Positions 23,474 through 35,396 of a DNA stretch of 64,000 nt are shown piece by piece; position 1 is the stretch's first letter, and the number at the start of each line of letters is the position of its first letter. The position numbers were made by a program, and so were the translations under genes. Location of the stretch: positions 2,170,001 through 2,234,000 of the forward strand of contig NC_052620.1 of assembly GCF_016545825.1 (NCBI RefSeq), in the 5' to 3' direction. The DNA is from Eucalyptus grandis (Eukaryota; Streptophyta; Magnoliopsida; Myrtales; Myrtaceae). Below the pieces are notes generated by a model. It worked only from the letters and a program-made list of their open reading frames with translations. It searched no databases and was not told the origin of the DNA.

Positions 23474-24613
23474 TTATGCCAAAATCAAAGCACCGCCATA
23501 AAGTACCTTTTTTACCACATATGGGCCACTGTAGTTTGGAGCAAACTTCCCCACAGAATCTGGAAGAATTGGCAACAGCTTCCTTAGAACAAGATCATTT
23601 ACCTCGAAATGTCTCGGCCGCACCTTTCGGTTGAAAGATTTGGTTACTCTCTGTTGATATGCTTGGCCATGGCAGAGAGCCTTCAGTCTTTTCTCATCGA
23701 TCAAGTTTAACTGTTCAAGTCTTTGTTGCGACCATTCTGCCTCAGATAATTCCACTTGGGATAATACTCTTAGGGAAGGAATCTCCACTTCCACAAGCAA
23801 AACTGCCTCCATGCCATATACCAAGCAAAAGGAGTCGCCCTGGTAGAAGTACGAATCAATGTCCGATACGCCATCAGTGCAAAGGGTAACCTGTCATGCC
23901 AGTCTCGATAATTTTCGACTGTCTTAGCCAAGATCTTCTTAATATTCTTATTGGCCGCTTCAACAGCCCCATTCATTTGAGGGCGATAAGGGGATGAATT
24001 TAGATGCTTGATCTTGAACTCGCTGAACAACTCATTAACGAGCTTGTTGTTCAAATTTGTCTTGTTGTCAGTGATAATCGTTTCAGGGACACCATAGCAA
24101 GCAATTATGTCACATTTGATGAATTTCGCAACATTGCGAGCAGTGGCACTTGCAAATGACATAGCTTCTGTCCATTTGGAAAAATAATCTATTGTCACCA
24201 AAATGAAACAATGTCCATTTGAAGCCTTAGGATTTATCGGGCCGATCACATCAATCCCCCACATTGAGAAGGGCCATGGCTCAGAAAACTAGTGCAGCTC
24301 TATTGGAGGAACATTTATCTTGTCACCATGAATTTGGCAACGATGGCAACTCCGAACATGCTGAATACAGTCACCTTTTAGCGTGAGCCAATAATAGCCT
24401 AATCTCATGATCTTCTTAGCCATCATGTGTCCATTCATATGGGGGCCACACACTCCTTCGTGAACCTCCTGCATAATTTGAGTGGCTTGACTACACCCAC
24501 TTTACCCAACAAGATTGAATCATAAGATCTCTTGTAAAAATTTTTACCACTGACGAAGAACTTTGAGGCCATCTTCATGATGTACTTCCTATCAATTGGA
24601 GTACTTCCTCGGG
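23474..24613 (-). pseudogene. Tat/Ogre-like integrase, segment A
   Basis: The integrase domain of the gypsy element, read leftward. 24289-24474 and upstream hold the zinc-binding part (HEGVCGPHMNGH ... CHRCQIHGD). 23770-24264 holds the core with all three catalytic acids visible: WGIDVIGP, IITDNKTN and MNGAVEAANKN. 23474-23824 is the C-terminal part (KVRPRHFEVNDLVLRKLLP ... GPYVVKKVL). A stop near 24289 and a frameshift near 23800 break it. This copy is better preserved than the one in segment B. Upstream pol is lost in the N gap. No chromodomain is seen, as expected for Tat-type elements. Confidence 0.9.
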
Positions 24614-24713
24614 NNNNNNNNNNNNNNNNNNNNNNNNNNNNNNNNNNNNNNNNNNNNNNNNNNNNNNNNNNNNNNNNNNNNNNNNNNNNNNNNNNNNNNN
24701 NNNNNNNNNNNNN
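24614..24713. other. Assembly gap of exactly 100 N
   Basis: A 100-N run is the usual placeholder for a gap of unknown size. Left of it is integrase of a minus-strand gypsy element; right of it is the interior of a LINE already seen at 8664. Confidence 0.99.
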
Positions 24714-24743
24714 CAATGTCCTCGAGTAGTAATAGCGGCTATG

Positions 24744-25860
24744 AATACGCAACTAACAGCTGAAATCACGCGCGAGGAAGTCAAGCATGCAACTTTTCAA
24801 TTAGGAGCCACACAAGCGTTAGGACCTGACGGCTTAAATTGGACTGTTTGACTTGCATTATTGGGACATTATTCAGGAAGATGTTTTTAAAACAGTCCAA
24901 AATTTTTTTACCACAGAATTATGCTAGCTAATATTAACAGAACATCTATATCCTTGATCCCCAAGAGTTCAAACCTCGAGAGGCTAGATCAATTCCGCCC
25001 TATTAGTTTATGTAATTTCATCTAGAAGATTATCTCGAAAGTTCTAGCAAATCGCCTGAGGCCTTGCCTACTGGAGCTGATTTCCAAAGAACAAAGTGCC
25101 TTTGTATCAGGCAGACAAATACAAGATAATATCCTGATAGTTCAAGAAGTACTTCATCAGTTAAAGATTCGAAAAAGAAAGAAAAGATTTCAGGGGATTC
25201 TTAAGTTAGATTTGAAGAAAGCCTATGATAGGGTGGAGGGGACCTTTTAAAGGATTATCTTTGTCGAATGGGATTTCACAAACGTTGGGTAAGTTGGCTG
25301 ATGCAATGTGTGACTACGACCTCTCTAAATGTAAAACTCAATGGCAAACCTCTCACATACTTTAAACCATCGCGGGGACTTAGACAGGGTGACCCTCTCC
25401 CACCATACTTATTCATCCTATTGGCAAATTTGCTCTCCACCATCATCCAACTAGCTGTTGACATGGGCAATCTACGAGGAATCAAACTTAATAGGTGGTG
25501 TCCAACTTTATCCCATTTATTTTTTGCTGATGATACTATCCTTTTTTATTGATGGTAGAACCCAAGAATGTCAAAACTTAGCAAACATCCTACATCAGTA
25601 TTGCCTAGCTACAGGTCAAGAAATTAATTGGAATAAATTTGGTATGTTCCTTGGTAAATGCTGTCCTCAGCTTCTTAAAACAAACTTGGCTAGAGAATTA
25701 AGGGTACCACTGTTGGACAAAATGGGAAAATACCTAGGCGTACCTTCCGATTGGGGATCATCTAAAAAAGATATGTTTGCTTGGATTCTAGGACGAGTAA
25801 ATGCTAAATTGAGGGGTGGAAGGAAAAGCTAATTTCTAAGGGAGGGAAAGAGATTATGTT
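24744..25860 (+). pseudogene. LINE ORF2 reverse transcriptase, segment B
   Basis: Same domain as 8664-9807. The lead-in reads LTAEITREEVKHATFQLGA and continues to a GPDGLN motif, which segment A has lost to small indels. 25268-25552 holds [13 protein letters not shown] and [10 protein letters not shown], then the frame slips in a run of T near 25545 and continues at 25458-25832. A base lost near 25238 (GTGGAGGGGACC against GTGGAGTGGGACC in A) causes another shift. The lesions differ from those in A, so the two copies decayed partly independently. Confidence 0.9.
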
Positions 25861-26884
25861 GAAACTTATGTAGTCTCGTATTGGGCGTAGTATGCTATGA
25901 TGATTTTTAAAGTTCTCGTATCTATTTGCAAGTTTGTTGAACAAAATAGCCAGGGTTTCGGTGGCAAAACAATAGTAATAGATCTGGTATACACTGGAAA
26001 AGTTGGGATCTTTTGAAAGAGAGCAAAGATAAAGGAGGAATTGGATTTAGAGACCTATTATCCTTTAATAAAGCCCTTTTGGGAAAGCAAGCTTGGCGAC
26101 TCTTTCAAAACCCTTCCTCTTTGTGGAGTAGTGTTTTAAAAGCTGTATATTTTCATTCTATATATTTTGGCATGCGGATAAGGAGCCTAGACCTTCTTGG
26201 GGATGGCCGAGTCTTCTACTAGGCAAAGATTCTATCCTAGAGAAGCTTCAATGGTCAGTTGGTAATGGTAAAATGATAAGAGCTAGAGAAAATAAATGGT
26301 TGCCTGTGGGCATTCTAGGTAGCCCAGCAAATAAAGAGGAACCGAAAACTATAGCAGGGTTTATTATCCCTGATCAGAACGAATGGAATGCTGAACTTCT
26401 TAATCAAATATTTCAACAACAAACTGTTGAGCAAATTCTAATTGTAAAGCTTTGGACGGCTTCATCCGAAGATAAACTCTTATGGACAGAAACACAAGAT
26501 GGATATTATACTGTGAATAGTGGCTATCATTTTATCAAGCAAACATCATACAGAAAGGTAACTTCTCATGCATCCTCTTCCTATAATACACCCAGCAAGT
26601 TGTGGAAGAAGATTTGGAAAACAAAGACAGCCCCAAAAATACGCACCTTTCTCTGGTCTCTATGCCAAAATGTGTTACCTACAAAAGACAAGTTGTTTCG
26701 ACGAAAAAATATCCCTAACACAGTTTGTAAACTCTACTCATCTAACACCCTTGAAACCCCTGAACATTTATTTTTGTTTTGTCCCTCGACACGTTATATC
26801 TGGAACCATCCCCAAGTGCAAATCAACATTCAAACTTATACAACACACTGCGTAGATGCATGGCTTGCAGATATTATGGAATAA
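25861..26884 (+). pseudogene. LINE ORF2 connection and zf-RVT domain, segment B
   Basis: 26013-26222 and 26273-26884 continue ORF2. The second piece is a 203-codon open stretch covering WTETQDGYYTVNSGYHFIK, the WKKIWKTKTAPKIRTFLWSL segment and PEHLFLFCPSTRYIW. It keeps more of the domain in one frame than segment A, where a stop falls near 10340. A short insertion near 26210-26222 (CGAGTCTTCTACTAG) is absent from A. Confidence 0.85.
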
Positions 26885-27046
26885 AAGGAGCATGATTTTG
26901 AGATCATCGCAGCCCTATTATGGTAGATTTGGAAAGCTCAGAATCAATTTGTATTTCACCATCAATGCACCCATCCAGATCAACTTGTTGATATAGCTTT
27001 AACTCTAGCACAGTTCTATCATAGAACTCAAAAGTGGGAATCGAGC

Positions 27047-27500
27047 ATGGGGACAATTCGGCTGAACCCTAATCGAATTTGGCAACCACCGAAGAAAGGC
27101 GTTATTAAGGTAAATATGGATGACGCCTTTCCTTTCGCAAATAATAAGGGAGCGATCACTAGTCTTGCTCACGATCACACTAGCAAAATGCTTGAAGGCT
27201 TCACACACACCATTCAGGCATCTTCTACACTCGAGACGGAGACCCAAGCACTTTTGTGCACCCTAAAGGACCTTTTGCAGAAAGGAAAAATCGAATCTCA
27301 CCTACTGCTTGAATCCAATAATCTCATTCTTGTCAAGACTATCAACCGGTGTCGTCTGCCGCCATGGAATTGCCACGCTCTATTCGCCGAACGTGTAGCC
27401 TTGACGCTCTGTTTTGCAAATCTCATGGTGAAGCACTGTCAACGTAAGGCAAATGCCCTAGCTGACTAGGATGCGAAGGCCCATGAATGAGGCCTTCTTT
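27047..27500 (+). pseudogene. LINE ORF2 RNase H, segment B
   Basis: The RNase H domain matches 10954-11499 closely (VNMDDAFPFANNKGAI, TETQALLCTLKDLL, ESNNLILVKTIN, KHCQRKANALAD). The TGG codon after ALAD is a TAG stop here (27467-27469), and a second stop follows in ATGAATGA near 27484. The ESNN change at the third acidic position is shared with A, so it predates the split of the copies. Confidence 0.88.
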
Positions 27501-27633
27501 CACCAAATTGGGTTCATTCTCCTCCTCAAATTATGATGGACATGATATGTATTGAAGCCCTTGTTAAGGGTTGTTCCTTTTTCCCAACGTGAATAGAAAT
27601 CTATCCTTTTTCAACCAAAAAAAAAAAAAAAAA

Positions 27634-29916
27634 GAATGGCTGAATTTGGCCTTTCACGGGGGATGTGATAAATTACAGAAATAGTACCAATTCATTCATT
27701 TATTTTGAACAAATCAATAAGCAGCTATAATTGACATAGAGATGAATCTACAAAATTACATCATTTATTTGCGATACAGTCAATTGGTGCAAATTCTGTG
27801 TATATATAAACTGTCATGATGGATTCATATATTTCAATTTTATTTTTATTTTTTTAACTTCGTAACTATTAGACATTGTCACTGCAAAGATGTCTGCGTT
27901 AGAACTAAATAATTATCTAATAGATTGAGACATCAAAAGTTATTCTCTTAGGCCTTTTACTTTTATGAGGTTATTCTTTAGATTTTTACATGAAAAGGAA
28001 AATACCTATGCGTTGCACTAATCTTTATTTTTGAAATAACAATGAAAGTATGAGAAATCCCTTTTCCAAGTGCAATCCTATTGGTATGCAACAATCTTCA
28101 TGATCTTCTCTCGCTTCCACTTAAACTCTAATTGATGTCAAGAAATCGATAGGCTTGCTACAGTCGATGGAACTTCTTATGACAAGGAACTAGCTTGACA
28201 ACAAGGCTTCCTGTTGTTGACCAAAATTCTTACGAAAAAATTTCTCCCCCAATGCATCTGTGTGTTTCAATATATATTCAAATTTTTCTAAGAAGAAAAG
28301 ACTGTTTATTACTGGACTTCCACATTGAATGCACCCAAAGGCAATTTTAGTATATTAGATTTGTTTAGATTATTAGTAGTGTTGTTATTGTCAAAATTAT
28401 GACATCCATTCTAAGAAAGTATAATTTTCAATATGATAGCTTGAAGATATACTACTCAGTATGAAGATAGGCTCCCTACCCATAGAATCTCAATAATGTA
28501 ATCTTACAATATCATAAATTGAATGTCAACACCTTGATATTAAATGTAGTAAGTTTTCAAGGAATCTATATTGAAGTTAGCATATTAAATTCCTGAGATT
28601 TTTTTACAGTATCATATATAATGAGTATTCCTCTTTATATCAATGTTTTATTGCTATTCTTGCATTTTCTTTTAAAAGCTAAATAATTGAGGCACCATCC
28701 CTTTTTCCAAACGACATAACCATTAGTTTTGTCAACCCAATTTAAAGTTGCCACGACATAACCATTAGTTTTGTCAACCCAATTTAAAGTTGCCAAACGT
28801 GATCTTCGCGTTGAGGATATGAATTCACGCTATATTTGTACACATAAATAAAAAGTGCTCTGGTGCACTTCTTAAACGATCAAATAAGGTAATGCTCAAT
28901 TTGACAATGAGAAAAAAGTTCGGATGCTTGCGGTGTTATAATCGCCTGGTAGTATTGATAGGAGATATACTATATTTAAAGTACATTGTTGGATATACAT
29001 GCTGCTGTATCTGACAGTCAATCCTCCCAATACCTATGCCAATAAAGTGCGCTAGCATTTAGTTAATTAAGATTACGGTGTAATTTTACCGAGTAGATCA
29101 ATTCTAAAGGCTCAAAATCAGGGAGGAACTTCAAAATTAGGGGCAACTTTGTTGAAGTGCAATTCTACATCACTTAATTGGTGGGTTTTATCACGCCCTA
29201 TATCATTGAACAATTTATAATTTTGAGTTAAATTTTCTGGCATGATATAAGACTAAATTTTAATATTTTCTTAAGTATTATACTGCATCTCCCTCCATCT
29301 AGTAGATCAATTTTTCGAGTTAGTCATTCTAACAATTTTTCTTTGTAGGAGTACTACTTAAGACCAAACACTTTCTGTTTTGAGCAAAGTTTTCGCAAAC
29401 ACTCAAGAACTCCTGACATCGCCATCGCCTCCCTGCGACCCTTTCACTTGCCTGTCGGCATCCTCATCAATTAGCTCATCTATCTTTATTTTCCCTATTG
29501 TCTATCTTCGAGGGGGCAACCTCAGCTTTGAGGTCGTGAGCCTCAAATCCAATGTCTGCCATGCTCGACCAGCCACTGGAGCTGGGGGGATCGTGTGGTG
29601 GCTCGTGCGTAGGTTGGTGATGACAACACAGCCGCGATGATGGACCAACAGTGGCTGGTGCGGATCTTTACTGACCCTTTAAACTGATTTGATGTGTTTT
29701 GCTGATGCAAGGAGGTGAGCGGTTATGGAAAACTAGAAAAGGATAAAGAAAGAAATGAAAAGGAGGAGCAAAGGGAGATTCATCCTAAGCCGTTCAAATT
29801 AGTTGTGCAGATAACTCCATATCTTTGAGGGCAATTTTAAGATGTAAATTATTATCCTTAATTTTGGAGAGTCTTACTTAATCTATAAGGAAACATTTGA
29901 TGAGGCAATGAGAAAA
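27634..29916. other. AT-rich flank, segment B, no gene recognised
   Basis: Counterpart of 11537-13769 with scattered substitutions and a 42-bp tandem duplication at 28711-28794. No gene, RNA gene or mobile element is recognised. Confidence 0.6.
28711..28794. repeat. 42-bp tandem duplication, segment B only
   Basis: The unit beginning ACGACATAACCATTAG and ending AAAGTTGCC is present twice in direct succession. Segment A has it once (near 12608-12649). Confidence 0.93.
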
Positions 29917-29925
29917 TTATATAAA
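29917..29925 (+). promoter_or_regulatory. TATA box of candidate host gene, segment B
   Basis: TTATATAAA, the counterpart of 13770-13778. It lies 220 bp before the ATG at 30145. Confidence 0.45.
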
Positions 29926-30144
29926 CTTTACAGAAACTTACAAAAAGACGGACTTGTACATTTTAGCCCCATTCACTCAACCCCATGTAGAACGGCTTGT
30001 TTTTTCCTTTTTTCCTTTCGCCCTGCTCTCATGAAAAGGCTAGGGTTCTAATATCTATTGGAGCAAGGTGGAATGATCATCGGAGCAAGGCGAACGGAAG
30101 AAAGAAAAAGAGAAGACTAAAAGGGAGAAGAAAAGAAGTCATCA

Positions 30145-30633
30145 ATGGAAGCACAAGGTGAGTTTTTTCTGCTTTTTTTTTTTTTTTTTTTTTTGGCCAA
30201 CTGTTGATTCAGAATTTTGTCTACCCTGTCAAAATTGTCAAATTGGTCGTATTCTCTTATGTACAACGAGGTTGTCCTCGACTTTGGAGTTCGACACAAC
30301 TAGGTCAAAGTAAAGAAAAGAAGAAGAACATCAGATGTAACGTGTATCGGATTTTACTTCAATAGACCCTTGTTTTTCTGTTCATTGATGCACAGAAATT
30401 GACTTTCCACATATCAATCTTAGTTATTATCCAAGTATCTAACAGATAAATCTTTGTGTGAAGCTTCAGTTGCCATTGCAAATCAACATCTTGTGATTCG
30501 GTGGCTCGTTTGTTTCCAAGATCTAGTGGAATGAACCACAGATTCACAAGAGATAATTGCTTACGGCAATGAATCTGAAGAAAGATCAAGAATGTTGCAA
30601 GTGCCTCAAGAAGTAATTGAGGCTACACAATAA
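30145..30633 (+). CDS. Candidate small spliced host gene or gene 5' end, segment B
   Basis: Counterpart of 13995-14475. Exon 1 coding part is 30145-30157, with donor GTGAGT at 30158. The acceptor AG is at 30540-30541, and exon 2 runs from 30542 to TAA at 30631-30633. The coding pieces are identical to segment A as far as read, while the intron differs by the length of a T-run. An alternative model ends exon 2 at CAAGAA|GTAATT and uses an acceptor TTGGTAG near 30671, which would add a short in-frame tail. Either way no known domain is seen. Similarity to the gene at 62513 is the main reason to take it seriously. Confidence 0.35.
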
Positions 30634-31978
30634 GAAGGTACTAATTTTCCCCTTTTTGCTTTTGTTGGTAGAAGTCGGGATGGCATCGACATGATAGTGG
30701 AAGACCATTAGACACTTGAAAAGTAATTAATCAAATATACTACTGTTAGTAGACTGATGTGAATAAGAACAAAGTGAGGTTATGTTTTTTGCTTTTGGAA
30801 ACTTCTATAACTAAAGAAAACTAAACAATGATGCTTTGACATATTAAGAACTTTGTCATCTACGCTTTTTAGCTTGATTAGTGAAATCTCTCATAAGTTG
30901 TATTGAAAAAGGCAAGATTAGGTAGGTGATGTACAAGTAGTTAATCTGAAATATTTATCCATTGAAGTGGTTACCAATTCGACAAATACTATATTATATA
31001 GAGTTTATTTCACCAAAGAAAGTACATGATGTGAATGAACAATTTTAATTATAATTCTTTGAGTTAGATAAAGCAGAAGGGAAAAAGGAAAACCTTTTGA
31101 GAACACATATACTTACGCATGTAGACATTTTGAAGAAAATAAAAATTTCAATTCCCATGCCTTTTAGAAAGACAACACAGGAAAGGGTATGATGAGATTT
31201 TTTTTTTTTTAACGGAAGCTGCCATGGAGAATTGATAAATATTCAAATGCGTGGAATATACAAAAAGTCATGGGATCTATTTGACTCGTTGGCTTTTCAT
31301 AAGGGGATGTGATTAGCCAGATAAATTAAAATCAAATCTTTGAATCCATTTTGAACGAATCAATTAACAGAACTCCTTATACATTCAGCTGGTATGAAGT
31401 TAGTATGATAAATATTAGTGTATAATAGAATTTAATTTACTACGCATGTATTGGACAATCACGATAGATTTAGATAATTTAAAATATTTCCTTGTCTTGT
31501 AGCTATTAGTCATCATTATACTATCCACGAAAGAATTATAACAGAACTATATATTTCTTCACAAGCTGAGGATCCATTTATTTCTCGAAATTTTTTATTT
31601 GGAAAACACTTTTCCAGTAGACAATTGATTGTATTGCGTACAAAAAATGAACAAATAAAAATACCTCCCTATCCACAAAATAGTTAGGCGTAAATCATTA
31701 ATGACGAAATATTATCTGTTAACTAATTTTCCTGAAGAATATAACAATCATCTTTCAGAAAATATTTTCTAAGTCTCAAATTTTCTGCAAAAAAAAAAAA
31801 AAAGGCACTCTTAAATATAAAAAATTATTCTCTTAGGCTTTTACTTTTGTAACAAAAAGTCTTTGAAGTTCTATTTGACAAGGGAAACGATTAAGCGTTT
31901 CCTTGGTTTGTATCTTTAAATACAATTAAAAAAAAAGTCTAATTAACAATATATTTAGATGCTTATATTTAAACTAAG
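30634..31978. other. AT-rich flank before LTR, segment B
   Basis: Counterpart of 14476-17297 without the MULE-like element. No gene seen. It ends in CTAAG, the likely target site of the LTR element. Confidence 0.6.
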
Positions 31979-34868
31979 TGTCGCGACCTAATTTTTCAGG
32001 TTCACCACCTAAAACTAGGTCAATGGATTACTAAGTCTTTAAGCTTAGCTTGAGCTCTCCTGCCCATACCAATTCGCGACTTAGGTTTGAATTCTTAACA
32101 TGCAAATGATTTTCAATCGGAGTTGCGCTACCAATCTATTTTTTGGTGGGTCGATTAGAAACCCAAGTAAAGTAACATGATATTTACTTTACTTCTACGA
32201 ACCAGAGATTCATGAGTTTGAGGACTTGGTTATACCGGACTATCCTAGTGCAATTTCGGTACCTTTTTATTTCATTTTCAAAAACATGTTTGGCAATTGA
32301 ATTGATTTTAATTTATCTTCCTAACATGTGAGGTGATCATACATGTGCGCATACCACCAATATAACACTCAAGAAAGCAATTAAATATTGCAAAACATAC
32401 CTAGCAACAACGAAAGCATCTGCATTATTAAATCAGAATTCACATTAGCAACCCTAGATATGATTTCTAATTAACACGCAATTTCAATTTTTTTGTTCAC
32501 TTTATTTAATGAAAATCATGCGATGCATGCTAATAATCTAATATGACATGGTAGCACAACCTAAACTATATGACATGAAGAAATGCAATAATTAAATGCA
32601 ATCTAAATGATCTAACTCTAATGACATGCAATGCGATGCAATGACATACAAAATTATTTTAACTAAAATAACATGCGTCATGCAATTTCATATGTGAGCT
32701 ATATGTCACGCGGCATTTATTAAATGACCTGTCTAATGACGAGGAAGTTCTAATTAAATAAACCTAATAAAAACTAGATGACGTGCATTTGATATTTCTA
32801 TTTTTAAAAATGCAAAATGATCTAGCTAGATTAAAATTCTATCTAATTTAAACTAAGGATTAAGTCACATTAAATCCTAATTTAAACTAAGATATTATCT
32901 TAATCTAACATGCAATTTATCTAATATGCAATGACATGCGGAGTATGCCCTAATTCTACAAGACATATGCATGCCCTAAAACTAGATGATGTGCATTTGA
33001 TATTTCTATTTTTTAAAAATGCAAAATGATCTAGCTAGATTAAAATTTTATCTAATTTAAACTAGGATTAAGTCATATTAAATCCTAATTTAAACTAAGA
33101 CATTATCTAAATCTAAAATGCAATTTATCTAAAAAGATGATCTAAATTTAAAATGAAACATGACATTCTAATCTAAAATGCACAATGATTTTTCTCGTGT
33201 TTTTCTTTAAGAAATTCTGAAATTAAAGCTCACATAATTAAACATGCAATTCAATAAAAAAAAACTAACGACCTAAAGGAACATACTTTCTTTTTTGGAT
33301 TTTTTATTTAAAAACTCGTAATAAGATTGCAATCCTAAATATGCAAGATAATAAAAACAAACCTAATCCTTATTCATATTTTTTTTTAATTCTCTTATTT
33401 AAAAAAAAACTCGAAATAAGATTGCGATTTTAACCCTAAGACTAGGAATATTCTAAAACAACTTAACCCTAATTCGAATATTTTTTGGGTATTTTTTAGT
33501 GGTTTTCCAAAACAAGCAATTATCAAATAAACATTGTATTTAAACTAACCAGAACATTCAATCAAATAAAGGATTAAAATAATCGAAAAATAACCCCGTT
33601 GTCTCACAGTCAAATTAACGATTATCCTAACCCTAATTATCACGACAAAGAATTCAAAATAACTAAAAATCTAATCCGAATTCTTACGGATCAAATTAAT
33701 AATTATATTGATTCTACAATTAAAGTACTATCAACAAATCCCAAGAATTAATATAATTAAAAAATGACCCGACATCTTATGGGTCAAATTATTAATTACA
33801 ATAATTTCTAGGGAAAACTCCTACGGATAATTCCTACAATAACACAAAAATCAATTCCCAATATTCCAATTGGTACAATAATACGAAAACTAACTAAAAA
33901 TAAAGTAAAATAACATAAAATAAGAGAAATAAAAATAAAAAAAAGAAAACAAAATGAACAACCTAAGGAAAATGGAGGGGCAGCAAGTTCGTCGGCGCCG
34001 GGCCGGAGGATGACCAAAGATCGGAGCTTTGGCAAGGGCGGACCGGCACGCAGCCGAGGGAAAAGCAGCAGCGGGGAAAGGGCTAGTGTAGTGGGCTTGC
34101 AATGGTGTTGCTGGGTCGGAGGATTGCTGCCGGGAACGAGCGAGAGCTGCCGTGGGAGCGTCGCTCGGAGGAGGGGCGCGACACCGGCGATCGCGACGCA
34201 GACGCTGCAAGGACGTCGGCAATGCGGTAGCGAGGCAATGGCGAACGCAGTGACGAGCAGCGGTGAACGGAAGGCTCAAGATCTGTTGCAGAGGGTGATG
34301 GTGTCGAACTAGAGACGGTGGATCGGGATCACGAGCAGTGACGATGGTTCCGTCGAACTGGTGTAGCGGCTCAGTAGTGACGGCAGCTTCGTACGCGCAA
34401 TAGAGGCAACACTAGGTCGTCGGATCGTTGGATCTGTAGAGTCGGGTCTAGCTGCAGGAGCGGAGCTAGGCGCTAGGCTGGCTGCAACAAGTCACTGGCA
34501 AAGACAAGGCTATGTTGCTGCGTCTGAGCGGAAAGTTCGGGCAGCATAAGAGGTCGCCAGCGAGTCAGGGGCGAGATCGGTGGAGCGTCGATGGTGTCGA
34601 GGGGGAAGTACGGCGGAGGTCGCGACCGGAGCAAGGAATGCCGGAGTCTTTGGGTTGTGAGCGGATCTCGAGTGCACGGGCGTGAGGAGCATCGCAGGCC
34701 GGGCGGGGCTGAGATGGAGCAACAAGATCGTCGGTGCAGTGTGGCGGCGAGCGGACCAGTGAAGTGGCGAGGTGCGGTGGTGTCTGGCAATGCAATACCG
34801 GCACAGCAGCCGGATGAAGCTAGCTGACGCGTTCGAGCTTCTCCCTCGCAAAGAAGATGATGTAGTGG

Positions 34869-34873
<5 letters not shown>

Positions 34874-34939
<66 letters not shown>
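34874..34939. repeat. (CT)n microsatellite in LTR, segment B
   Basis: About 32 CT units, transcribed as (AG)n in the element leader. Segment A has about 15. Confidence 0.95.
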
Positions 34940-34943
<4 letters not shown>

Positions 34944-35092
34944 CTCCTCACTCTCACTTCTCCCCCTTGTCTTCTTTTTTCCTTTTCGAAACCGAGAGAG
35001 CCCCCTTTGTACTTTTTGCGGAAACTTTCTTCTCTTTCTCTTTTCTTTTCTGAATTTTTTTCTCCCCTCACATAAACCGAGAAAAAGCCCCC

Positions 35093-35104
35093 CTATTTAT
35101 ATAG
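35093..35104 (-). promoter_or_regulatory. TATA box of LTR, segment B
   Basis: The minus strand reads CTATATAAATAG, an ideal plant TATA box, about 300 bp into the LTR. Confidence 0.7.
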
Positions 35105-35396
35105 AGAAAACCCCAATTTGTTCAACCTACGAAGATTTGCATATATTGACCAAATCACTAAGGATCATCATTCGAAACGGAGAGATGTGCTCAACAAGAA
35201 AATAATCCCAAATTCTTTATGAAGATTTTTTTTTAAGACAATTCACTCAACTTTTGATATGACTTCGTTTCCGAAAATCCTTCAAAATCTCATTCCTCCA
35301 CAAAATATTTTTTTTAACAACCTTTTTAAGAGATAAGTTAAATATCATTGTTACCCTAATAAAAAAATAAAAATAGTTAAAATTTAAGTGTCAACA

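Larger units (their letters stand above)
24714..27633 (+). mobile_element. L1-type LINE, segment B
   Basis: Same LINE as 8664-11536, with poly(A) at 27617-27633. It reads through the position of the copia insertion in segment A (CTATG|AATACGC at 24743/24744) without interruption, so this is the empty site. The 5' end is in the gap. Confidence 0.92.
31979..35396 (-). repeat. 3' LTR of Tat/Ogre-like element, segment B
   Basis: 3418 bp in + coordinates from TGTCGCGACC to GTGTCAACA, so the element reads TGTTGACAC...GGTCGCGACA. The last 840 bp in sense match the truncated 5' LTR at 47245-48084. A GC-rich block lies at 33970-34860. Confidence 0.92.

Noticed and set aside
24435..24784. Open frames spanning the N run.
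   Set aside because: They cross unknown bases and join integrase to LINE sequence artificially.
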